Source: an uncultured Eggerthellaceae bacterium (GTDB taxonomy: Bacteria; Actinomycetota; Coriobacteriia; Coriobacteriales; Eggerthellaceae). From it: DNA of 40,414 bases. Positions 25,590-33,263 of this stretch are shown here, piece by piece (the stretch's first letter is position 1; every line of letters starts with the position of its first letter). The stretch covers positions 1 to 40,414 of the forward strand of contig CAJUPL010000017.1 in NCBI GenBank assembly GCA_910588435.1, written 5' to 3'. The notes under the pieces were generated by a model. The model did not search any database, was not told where the DNA came from, and saw only the letters and a list, made by a program, of their open reading frames with translations. The translations under genes and the position numbers were made by a program.

Positions 25590-27098
25590 GTGGCTAAGAC
25601 TAAGATCAGGCAAGCATTTGGGTTCGTGCTGGCAGCGCTGCTGACGCTGGCACTGACCCCGCTGGCAGCATTCGCTGACGGCGAGACCCCAGCACCGGGG
25701 ACCAGCGGAAATGGCAACGGAACAATCACCATTGAGAATGCAGTAGATGGCTATACCTATACTGCGTATCAGATTCTTGTGCTCGAGTCTTTCAATGCAG
25801 ACAACAACGCATATTCGTACACCATCCCAGATGCATGGAAGCAATTCTTTGCTAAGGGCGTTGAGGGGCAGCCAGACGGTCCAGGGGCAAAGTATGTCAA
25901 TATCTCTGAAACCGGATACGTCACTTGGGCTGGCGCTAAAGAGGACGAGCAAACAGACGCGGCAGACCTTGCAACTGCAGCGGTTGACTATGCGATCGCT
26001 AACGAGATTGCAGGCAAGAGCGTGACAGCAGCAGAGGGGGCGGCTGTCATCACTGGCCTGGACCTTGGTTACTATGCAGTTGATTCTTCAATGGGTGCTC
26101 TCTGCTCACTGAATACAACAGCAACCAACGCTAATATCCAAGAGAAGAATGAAAAGCCTAAGCTTGATAAGCAGGTTCAAGAAGGTGATGCTTGGGGCGA
26201 CTTGAGCGATGCTTCCATCGGAGACACTGTTAATTTCAGGATCATTGTTACTGGCGCATATGGTGCCCAGAACTATGTCGTTCATGATGTCATGGATGAT
26301 GGTCTCACCTTTGAGGGCATTACCGCTGTGATTGATGCCGCTACAAATGCGGCAGTACCAGATGATGCCTGGAGTCCTGTCCTGACTCCTAAAGATGACT
26401 GCACATTTGAGGTGACCCTCGCTGACTCGCTCTTCGCTGGTCTTGAGAAGGGCCAGACTCGTGATTACATCATCGAGTACACAGCTGTCCTGAATGACAA
26501 GGCAGTTGCAACTGAGCCTGAGGTCAATAAGGCGCAGCTCGAATATGGTGATGGTCACAAGACTGTGTGGGAGGAGACCAAGACTTATACCTGGAATTTC
26601 GGTGTGCACAAGATATATGAAGGCGGCAATGTCCAGGAAGGCGCAGAATTCAGCCTGACCGCTAACACAGCTGATGGTGCCCCTGTGCTCTTTGTCGAAA
26701 AAGATGGTATTTATACTGTCTCCAAGTCTGGTGGCTCTGCTGTAATTAAACCTCTTTCAGCTAATGGCAGCCGCGTGACTTTGACTGGTTTGGACGCGGG
26801 AAAATATTATCTGCACGAAACAAAAACGCCAGAGGGATACAACTCTCTTGCTGGTCCGCTTGAGATCATCATCACCTCTACTCCTAATGATGATAAGACT
26901 GAGTTGAGCTATAGCGTTAGTGGAGTAACCGCTACTGATGGCCAAGGCGTTCCAGTGGTGGATGTTGTTAACAGGACTGGCGGACTTTTGCCGTCAACTG
27001 GTGGCATCGGTACCACGATCCTTTATGTTGTTGGCGGTCTGCTGATCGTTGGCGCTGTGGTGTTCCTGGTGGTTCGCCGTCGTCAGAACGCGAAATAA
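25590..27098 (+). CDS. SpaA/SpaH-family LPXTG major pilin
   Basis: A 502-residue exported pilin. The signal peptide ends at AAFA (about residue 29). The first domain begins with AVDGYTYTAYQILV, typical of SpaH/EbpB backbone pilins. The junction IQEKNEKPKLDKQVQ stands where many such pilins have a YPK motif; its Lys residues are candidates for the intermolecular bond. A middle isopeptide domain follows, then a C-terminal Cna-B domain with the E-box YYLHETKTPEGY (about 405-416). LPSTGG (467-472), a helix and RRRQNAK end it. The start is GTG 25590 after aaggagg. The class C sortase follows by 18 bases, which supports a polymerised backbone pilin. Confidence 0.92.
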   Translation: MAKTKIRQAFGFVLAALLTLALTPLAAFADGETPAPGTSGNGNGTITIENAVDGYTYTAYQILVLESFNADNNAYSYTIPDAWKQFFAKGVEGQPDGPGAKYVNISETGYVTWAGAKEDEQTDAADLATAAVDYAIANEIAGKSVTAAEGAAVITGLDLGYYAVDSSMGALCSLNTTATNANIQEKNEKPKLDKQVQEGDAWGDLSDASIGDTVNFRIIVTGAYGAQNYVVHDVMDDGLTFEGITAVIDAATNAAVPDDAWSPVLTPKDDCTFEVTLADSLFAGLEKGQTRDYIIEYTAVLNDKAVATEPEVNKAQLEYGDGHKTVWEETKTYTWNFGVHKIYEGGNVQEGAEFSLTANTADGAPVLFVEKDGIYTVSKSGGSAVIKPLSANGSRVTLTGLDAGKYYLHETKTPEGYNSLAGPLEIIITSTPNDDKTELSYSVSGVTATDGQGVPVVDVVNRTGGLLPSTGGIGTTILYVVGGLLIVGAVVFLVVRRRQNAK

Positions 27099-27116
27099 GC
27101 AGCTGATCGCAAGTAG

Positions 27117-27929
27117 ATGAAGCAGCGCATCACAACCATAGTTGTAGTTCTCGTGCTGCTAGTTGGGGTAGGCCTGATGGCCTACCCCACTGTTTCTGAT
27201 TGGTGGAATTCGTTCCATCAATCTCGTGCCATTGCGAATTACGTTGAGGCAGTCAATGAGCTCTCTCCTGAGGAGAAAGAGCGCATCTGGAATGATGCCG
27301 TTGAGTACAATGCTGCGCTTCTGAAGCGGCCGCAGACCTTCAGGCTGGACGGCCAGGAGCGTGAGGAGTATGAGGCGCAGCTGAACGTCGAGAGTAATGG
27401 CGTCATGTCCTATCTTGAGATCCCTTCGCTGAACGTCTCTCTGCCCGTATATCACGGGATGGACGAGAGCGTGCTCCAGGTTGCCATCGGGCATATCGAG
27501 GGATCGTCTTTGCCTGTTGGAGGCACCAGCACGCATTGCGTGGTCAGCGGTCACCGAGGGTTGCCCTCGGCGAAGCTGCTGACGGATCTGGACAAGATGG
27601 TAGAGGGCGACCTCTTCATGTTCCACACGCTAGGGGAGACTCTCACCTATGAGGTTGACCAGATCCGCATAGTGCTGCCGGAGGAGATCGACCAGACGCT
27701 GATCCAGCCAGGCAAGGATCTGGCAACGCTGGTGACCTGCACGCCGTATGGCATCAACTCGCACAGGATCTTGGTGCGAGGGCACAGGGTGCCAACGGTC
27801 ACAGCTGACACGGTGACGGCAGATGCTGACCAGATCAGCCCCTTGGTGGTTGCCGCGTCTGTTGGCATTCCTGTGATGTTCGCCATCCTGGCGGCTGCCC
27901 TCTTCATCACCCGCAAGAAGAAAGCATAG
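27117..27929 (+). CDS. srtC: Class C (pilus) sortase
   Basis: A 270-residue transpeptidase with an N-terminal helix (5-23) and a C-terminal helix (about 243-264), as in pilin-polymerising class C sortases. The catalytic residues are His146 (VVSGHRGLP), Cys208 (LVTCTPYGINSHR) and Arg217. It should cut LPXTG of the pilin upstream and join subunits through lysine. Whether it also handles the LPETG adhesin and the LPQTG protein is inferred. No class A housekeeping sortase is encoded in the window. ATG 27117 has only a weak ribosome site, which suggests coupling to the pilin gene. Two terminators follow. Confidence 0.95.
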   Translation: MKQRITTIVVVLVLLVGVGLMAYPTVSDWWNSFHQSRAIANYVEAVNELSPEEKERIWNDAVEYNAALLKRPQTFRLDGQEREEYEAQLNVESNGVMSYLEIPSLNVSLPVYHGMDESVLQVAIGHIEGSSLPVGGTSTHCVVSGHRGLPSAKLLTDLDKMVEGDLFMFHTLGETLTYEVDQIRIVLPEEIDQTLIQPGKDLATLVTCTPYGINSHRILVRGHRVPTVTADTVTADADQISPLVVAASVGIPVMFAILAAALFITRKKKA

Positions 27930-27985
27930 CGAAGGGCGATTGCAGGCTTGCTACCTTGGCTCACCTGCGGCCTTGAAAATGTGTC

Positions 27986-28012
27986 GCGGGTGCAAGCACC
28001 CGCTCCATTCAT
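27986..28012 (+). terminator. First terminator after the sortase gene
   Basis: The sequence gcgggtg (27986-27992) pairs with cacccgc (27997-28003) around caag. Only a weak T-tract (tccattcatt) follows. Confidence 0.5.
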
Positions 28013-28072
28013 TATGGCCACCCGGCTACCTATCAACCTGCAACATTGGCATCCTTGCTGCCCCAAAAATGC

Positions 28073-28104
28073 TGCACAGGCAAAGAACATGCCTGTGCAT
28101 TTTT
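28073..28104. terminator. Strong bidirectional terminator ending the fibre locus
   Basis: A 10-bp stem, tgcacaggca (28073-28082) with tgcctgtgca (28090-28099), is followed by tttttac and preceded by ccccaaaaatgc. The A-tract before the stem would serve the other strand. Confidence 0.85.
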
Positions 28105-29355
28105 ACTACGGCCTTTAACTCATGATCATGCAAGCATGCTCATGAGTAGCGGCCTTGGCGCACTTTCGTGCGCCTATCCACTCTCCTTGCGGTAGGCGGC
28201 TGCACACCCCCTGCGGTAGGCGCTTGCATTGCAAGCGCAGCATTGCCTCCCCTTACCTGTGGGCGGCTGTACCCCTCCCTGCGGTAGGCGCTTGCATTGC
28301 AAGCGCAGCATTGCGCCAGCAATGCGTAACGCAGGCGACAGCCTGCGAACACCCGGAGCGGAGCATCAGGTGAGGCAGCCTAGCCTGGCGCAGACCCGCT
28401 TGCCGGACGATGCGGGCTGCTACCCTCACCACCCGGATAGTTCATCTGCGCGAGGCCACCTTTCCCTCACCCACATCACCCATCCAGCTGCCCTTGCCCT
28501 TGCGGGCAAGTTACGCTGCGCTCTCATCCTCGCATCGCTTGCGCTCAGCTCGGATTCCCGCACAGCTGCGGCTGCAATGCAGCCGCCCACAGGAGAGGAG
28601 GAGCATTGTCAGGCTACCCACTTTTGAAGGGCAAACATTGCAGTCGCCTACAGGAGAGGAACTTCCTACTTGTGGGCGTCTCCATTGGAGACGCAGCATT
28701 GCGCCAGCAATGCGTAACTTGCCCGACAGGGCAAGGACACCCGGATGCCAGCAACTGGTCAGGCAGTCTAGCCTGGCGCAGAACAACTATCCGGGCATTT
28801 CGGGCTGCCGCCCTCATTTCGCTGTGCAAGCGCCCACTCTTGGGAGGTGAGTCTTATGAGGAGGGCAAGAATTCACCCGGAACGGGGCACGTGAGCGCCC
28901 CAAGGCCGCTACTTTGCTTGTGCTTGCACATGCAAAGTTAAAGGCCGCTCTAAAAGTGCACAGGCATGCTCTTTGCCTGTGCAGCATTATCGAGGCAGCA
29001 AGAACACAGGTGAAGCAGATCGGGCAAAGTGGCATGAGGGATCGAAAGAGGTTCAGGGCCACCAAAGGCAGCGAGGGTTCGAAGGGTGCCTGAGATTGCC
29101 ATGTCTGAGGGCCAAGTTGGCTTTGGCCAACGCCGAGCCCGAAGAAAATGGCAAGGTCAGGTGCCATTCGGAGCCGCAGCGTCAATTCATTCCGCCGCTT
29201 CGTCAGAACGGCGGAACAAGAAGTTAAAGGCCGTTATAAAAGTGCACAGGTATGCTCTTTGCCTGTGCAGCACTTTTGGGGCAGCAAGCGGGATGCGTGC
29301 CTTACGGGAACCGCTCTCTTTCCATTAAGATATGCCCCAACAAACAGGAGGGGCA

Positions 29356-30717
29356 ATGGAAAAGGCAACAAGCAACAGAGATACATACATAATGTTCGCG
29401 ATAGTGACCATCGTGTGCGCGCTGGGCTCGCTCACGCAAACGGTCATGAACTCCATGCTGCTGGGCGTGCAGGCCACGTTCGGCACCGTGGAATCCGTCT
29501 CACAATGGCTCACCACGCTATACATGCTGGTGATCGGCATCACCGTGCCGCTGGTGGCGCACCTCTCGCGCCGCATGAGCATCAAGCAGCTGATGACGCT
29601 GGCGTGCGCGCTGTTCCTCCTGGGCTCCCTCATGGACTGGCTGGCGCCCGACTTCATCTGGCTGCTCATCGGGCGCGTGCCGCAAGCCGTGGCCACCGGC
29701 ATCACGCTGCCCATCCTGCAGACCATCGCCATGACGCGCTTCCCGAAGAGCAAGACGGGCACCGCTATGGGCATTGCGGGCGTGGCCATGGGATTCGCGC
29801 CGAACATCGGCCCGCTCATCGGCGGTGCCCTTGTTGATAGCCTTGGATGGCGCAGCTTCTTCTGGATGCTGGCAGCGCTTCTGGTCGTGCTGCTGATCTG
29901 CGTACTGGCGCTCTTCCGCAAAGAGGACGCGCCGGACACCTCAGCGCGCCTTGACTGGCTCTCATTCATAGAGTCCACGCTCGGCTTCGGCGGCCTTCTG
30001 CTTGCGTTCACGAACGCGGCCAGCTTGGGGCTCACAGACCTTCAGACCATCATCCCGCTTCTGATAGGCATTGCGCTGATCATCGCCTTCGTGGTGCGTC
30101 AGAAGCGGATACAGAATCCGCTCATCAGCATGGACATAATGTCGAACGGGACCTATGTTGCGTCTCTTACTGGGCAGTGCCTTCTGTTCGCGTCCTTCAT
30201 GGGCATCACGCTCATCGTGCCGCTGTTCGTGCAGAACGTCTGTGGACTGACCGCGCTTGACGCCGGTATAGTTTTCATCCCGGCAACCGTGCTGGCTGTT
30301 GTGTTCAACCCGCTTGGAGGCATCCTGTCCGACAAGATCGGCGCGCGTCCTGTGCTGATAGGTGGCGCAAGCATGCTCACCATCGGTGCTGTTTCTATGG
30401 CGTTCGTCACGGCCGATACGCCGCTTTGGCTGCTCACGCTCATGCAGACCGTGCGAGGCATCGGCGTGAGCTCTATGATCGGACCGTTCATCTCGTGGGG
30501 CATGTCCAAGCTTCCTGGGCCACTGATGAACGACGGATCCATCTTCTTCACCACCTTGCGTCAGTGCTGCGCGTCATTCGGCACCGCTCTCATGATGCTG
30601 CTGGTGACAGGGCTTGCCGTTGCAGGGGGCGCGCAACTGGCATTCCAGTGCGCATTCGGTCTGTCCGCCGTGCTCTCCGCTGCAGTCCTCGTGCTAGCAA
30701 TCTGGAAGGTGAGATAG
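29356..30717 (+). CDS. MFS multidrug exporter, DHA2 (EmrB/QacA) type
   Basis: A 453-residue major facilitator transporter with about fourteen hydrophobic helices, the DHA2 pattern of proton-driven drug exporters. Typical segments are LTQTVMNSMLLGVQATF (helix 1 end), LYMLVIGITVPLVAHLSRR with the loop 2-3 arginine motif, and MGFAPNIGPLIGGAL (the antiporter motif C region). ATG 29356 follows caggagggg; a reading from 29332 would begin before that site. It is a single gene between two repeat blocks. No regulator gene is adjacent. The exported compound cannot be named. Confidence 0.88.
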   Translation: MEKATSNRDTYIMFAIVTIVCALGSLTQTVMNSMLLGVQATFGTVESVSQWLTTLYMLVIGITVPLVAHLSRRMSIKQLMTLACALFLLGSLMDWLAPDFIWLLIGRVPQAVATGITLPILQTIAMTRFPKSKTGTAMGIAGVAMGFAPNIGPLIGGALVDSLGWRSFFWMLAALLVVLLICVLALFRKEDAPDTSARLDWLSFIESTLGFGGLLLAFTNAASLGLTDLQTIIPLLIGIALIIAFVVRQKRIQNPLISMDIMSNGTYVASLTGQCLLFASFMGITLIVPLFVQNVCGLTALDAGIVFIPATVLAVVFNPLGGILSDKIGARPVLIGGASMLTIGAVSMAFVTADTPLWLLTLMQTVRGIGVSSMIGPFISWGMSKLPGPLMNDGSIFFTTLRQCCASFGTALMMLLVTGLAVAGGAQLAFQCAFGLSAVLSAAVLVLAIWKVR

Positions 30718-31175
30718 AAGCCTTGGTGGCCTTACGGCCACCGATCCAACCCAAACCCCTGCGGTAGGCGGCCCCCTCCTATCCGTAGGCGCTTGCATTG
30801 CAAGCGCAGCATTGCGCTCCCATCCGTGGGCGTCTCCATTGGAGACGCAGCATTGCGATGAGCAATGCGTAACGCGGACGCCAGTCCGCGAACACCCGGA
30901 TGTCAGCAGCTGGTCAGGCAACCTAGCCTGGCGCAGACCAACTCCAAGCTAAGGATCCCATGAGCTACCCCTCAAGGGATGCTGCCTTACCTTCCCAGAT
31001 AGGCCATCTGCGACAGGCTGCTCTTCCAAACCCATATCCTCTTTCCGGCTGCCCTTGCCCTATCGGGCAAGTTACGCATTGCTAGCGCAATGCTGCGGCT
31101 GCGATGCAGCCGCCTACGGATGGAGGGAGAGGCATCCGCGTACGAATAGGGGGGTGCAGCACTTTCAGGGTGCAT
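30718..31175. repeat. Composite palindromic intergenic repeat, copy 6 (mirrored)
   Basis: This block starts immediately after the exporter stop with ccttggtggccttacggccacc. It has two GCG-type hairpins (about 30787 and 30829) and a forward three-hairpin module. A centre of about 80 bases (30930-31012) matches the centre of copy 4 in reverse. The reverse module follows (31040-31120). There is no terminator module at its head. Confidence 0.85.
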
Positions 31176-31215
31176 GAAGGTGCCCTCCAGCCCCCTTCGC
31201 AAATGTGGACTCCTC

Positions 31216-31519
31216 TACACATAAATGTGTAAGGGGTGTGAAGAAACGCCAGTTCAGAGGCCCTTTGTGAACGAAATGCGAATGACAAAGGCGCACTTTG
31301 TGTAGAAACCTTCATCTCCGCAAGCAAACCGATTCGAAAAAGTAATCTTTCATCCCACTGAGACGCGAACGCACTCCTCGCACGGGAAACCAGGCGAGGA
31401 AAACACACCACAAACGACTCGCGCCGCCTTCGCGAGAGAAGCGTCAAGGGCACTTGAGGGTATCAAGTGGAAGCCCGTCTGCAAGGCGCAGGAGAGCAGA
31501 CCTGTTGTAAGGATGACGT
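31216..31519 (+). promoter_or_regulatory. Hairpin-rich leader of the NlpC/P60 gene
   Basis: The 300 bases before the gene are not repeat-derived. They contain a tcctcgc/gcgagga inverted repeat (about 31375-31402), ctcgcg with cgcgag (about 31420), cacttg with caagtg (about 31452-31470) and gtctgc with gcagac (about 31475-31500). This looks like a structured leader RNA. I could not match it to the c-di-AMP (ydaO) or another riboswitch class that often precedes such genes. Confidence 0.4.
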
Positions 31520-32233
31520 TTGAGCACGCGAAGCGCAGCAAAGATAGCCGCATGCAAGCATGCAGTGGCTAAGGCCAATAAGTTCCTGGAGAGCGAAAGG
31601 ATGCTTGCAGGTGCATCGATTGCATTGATGCTCAGCGCAAGCGTAGCCACATCGGCCCAAAGCATTCCATCGGCATTTGCCACGTCTTCAACTCCAGATG
31701 TTGCAAGCACCACCACTAGCAGCACTTCAACTTGGGACGGAACAGCAACCATCGCTGACGATCCCATCCCAATGGCAGCCTCAGCTGCCAGCGCCTGCGC
31801 AACGGCGCTCACCTCTGACCTTGGCACGGGTGAATCCCTCATGGACGTTGCCGCGTTCGATCCGGCTGCTGTCCGGGCGGAGCAGGTTGAGTCCCTCGTG
31901 GATCAGGCCTACGGCCTTCTGGGTACCCGCTACGTCTATGGCGGCACCACTCCGGCCGGTTTCGACTGCTCCGGATTCACCGCTTATGTTTACAGGAACG
32001 CTCTTGGCATAGAGCTTCCGCGCACCGCTGGCGCGCAGTCCGGCATGGGGGAGAGCATCTCCCTTGATGAAGCCTCCCGCGGAGACCTGGTCTTCTGGGG
32101 CGGCAAGGGCGGCGTCTACCACACGGGGATCTACTTGGGGGACGGCGAATACATCCACGCCGCAGCCTCCGGTTGCGTGAAGATCCAGAGCGTGGCCGCG
32201 TACTCACCATCATTCGCAGTGCGCATGATCTAG
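31520..32233 (+). CDS. Secreted NlpC/P60 peptidoglycan hydrolase
   Basis: A 237-residue exported cysteine peptidase that should cut peptide stems of peptidoglycan. An export segment is visible at residues 29-48, followed by a Thr/Ser/Ala-rich linker (about 55-115) and the NlpC/P60 domain (about 122-237). The catalytic set is Cys150 in FDCSGFTAYVY, His201 in VYHTGIYLG and His213 in YIHAA. GTRYVYGGTTPAGFDCSG is split as the expected entry to the active site. The start is TTG 31520 after aaggat. There is no binding domain, so targeting may come from the linker or N-terminus. It ends just before a minus-strand tRNA gene. Confidence 0.9.
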   Translation: MSTRSAAKIAACKHAVAKANKFLESERMLAGASIALMLSASVATSAQSIPSAFATSSTPDVASTTTSSTSTWDGTATIADDPIPMAASAASACATALTSDLGTGESLMDVAAFDPAAVRAEQVESLVDQAYGLLGTRYVYGGTTPAGFDCSGFTAYVYRNALGIELPRTAGAQSGMGESISLDEASRGDLVFWGGKGGVYHTGIYLGDGEYIHAAASGCVKIQSVAAYSPSFAVRMI

Positions 32234-32319
32234 TTGTCGAGGGGTGTGGGGCCCTGCGGATCGTGGGGCCCGCCTCTTTTCATGGTTCGCAACCTGCGAA
32301 CGGGATCCAGCTCATATAT

Positions 32320-32402
32320 TGGTAGGGGCGCAGGGACTCGAACCCTGAAGCCGAAGCGGCAGATTTTAAGTCTGCTGTGTATGCCAATTCCACCACGCCC
32401 CC
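32320..32402 (-). tRNA. tRNA-Leu (anticodon UAA)
   Basis: The minus strand reads a full cloverleaf. A 7-bp acceptor stem (GGGGGCG with CGCCCCU, one G-U pair), an anticodon stem gcaga/tctgc around cttaaaa giving anticodon TAA, a long variable arm (ccgcttcgg), a T-arm with ggttcgagtcc, and an encoded CCA end are all present. The long variable arm agrees with a leucine tRNA. Confidence 0.95.
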
Positions 32403-32420
32403 GCAAGTGGGTATTCTAGC

Positions 32421-33251
32421 TCACATCACCTGGTCAACTACGAGGAGGATGGCGGCAACAAGGAGGAATGCGCCGAAGATGAAGCGCAGGGTGAGCTCAG
32501 GTACGCGCTTCATGAGCTTGGACCCGATGACCGCCCCGGGGATGGCACCGATGGCAACGCATATCCCGGCAGCCCACTGAACGTTCCCAAGCATAGCCTG
32601 CGCTACGGTCCCAGGCACCGCCAAGATCATCACGGCAATGAGCGACGTGCCGCTGGTAAGGCGCATGGGCATGTTCAAGAGCTGCATGAACATCGGCACG
32701 ATCAGGAATCCGCCGCCCATGCCCACATACCCTGACAGCACGCCAGCTACAAGCCCGATGACAGCGGCTAGCAGGACAGGCTTCCATCCGTTCGCCATCT
32801 TGACCTCATCAGCTTGCGAAAGGGCCTCAGGCGCGCCACCGGATCTTTGCTTCCGCAACAGCTTCACGGCCTTCACCAGCATGGTGCTTGCCGAATACGC
32901 GATCACTGCCGCCGCTGCAACCATGGTTGTCCACTCAGGCGAGATGCTGGCAAGCCAGACTCCCACAGGCGAGGTGACAGCGCCCCCAATGCCCGCAGCA
33001 ACGCCGAACCGCGGCACGCACGTCTTCCCGCGCAGGTGCGCCACGAACCCAGATGCAGACGTGGGGATGATGGTGAACATGGAGGTAGCGGTGGCACCCA
33101 GTGCCGGCATTCCGAACCCAAGCTTGAAGAGCGGCACTAGCACCGTGCCGCCGCCGATCCCTAGCATGCCAGACAAGATGCCAACAACAAGCCCGGTCAC
33201 TGCGAAGGCGAGCAGAGCGGGCAGCCATTCGGCTATGACGCTGATATCCAA
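32421..33251 (-). CDS. Sulfite exporter TauE/SafE family permease
   Basis: A 276-residue membrane protein of the TauE/SafE family, which exports small sulfur or organic anions. It has about eight helices and the paired signature of the family: GILSGMLGIGGGTVLVPLF near the start and VLSGYVGMGGGFLIVPMF after the middle. A basic cytoplasmic loop (about 130-150) joins the halves. The start seems to be TTG 33251, but the bases before it are ctcctcccgct, with no ribosome site. Coupling to the glycosyltransferase stop 13 bases upstream may explain this. It is the last gene of a minus-strand run. The substrate is unknown. Confidence 0.85.
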   Translation of the reverse strand: MDISVIAEWLPALLAFAVTGLVVGILSGMLGIGGGTVLVPLFKLGFGMPALGATATSMFTIIPTSASGFVAHLRGKTCVPRFGVAAGIGGAVTSPVGVWLASISPEWTTMVAAAAVIAYSASTMLVKAVKLLRKQRSGGAPEALSQADEVKMANGWKPVLLAAVIGLVAGVLSGYVGMGGGFLIVPMFMQLLNMPMRLTSGTSLIAVMILAVPGTVAQAMLGNVQWAAGICVAIGAIPGAVIGSKLMKRVPELTLRFIFGAFLLVAAILLVVDQVM

Positions 33252-33263
33252 AGCGGGAGGAGC

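Larger units (their letters stand above)
27965..29295. repeat. Composite palindromic intergenic repeat, copy 5 (longest, with inverted ends)
   Basis: The gap of 1.4 kb before the drug exporter gene holds no supported gene. It runs from a terminator pair (27986-28003 and 28073-28104) through hairpin arrays. These include a forward three-hairpin module at about 28300-28400, a second type of module at 28485-28590 and another forward module at 28677-28825. Its end is a reversed terminator module at 28936-28998. A further reversed module, with its ttccgcc/ggcggaa hairpin, lies at 29190-29290. The stretch 29000-29190 is unexplained. Confidence 0.85.

Noticed and set aside
28814..29185. Minus-strand reading frame of about 120 codons in the gap before the drug exporter
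   Set aside because: It crosses repeat modules, has no ribosome site or recognisable domain, and its composition is not consistent along its length.
31216..31519. c-di-AMP (ydaO) riboswitch before the NlpC/P60 gene
   Set aside because: The expected conserved blocks of that class could not be found, although hairpins are present.
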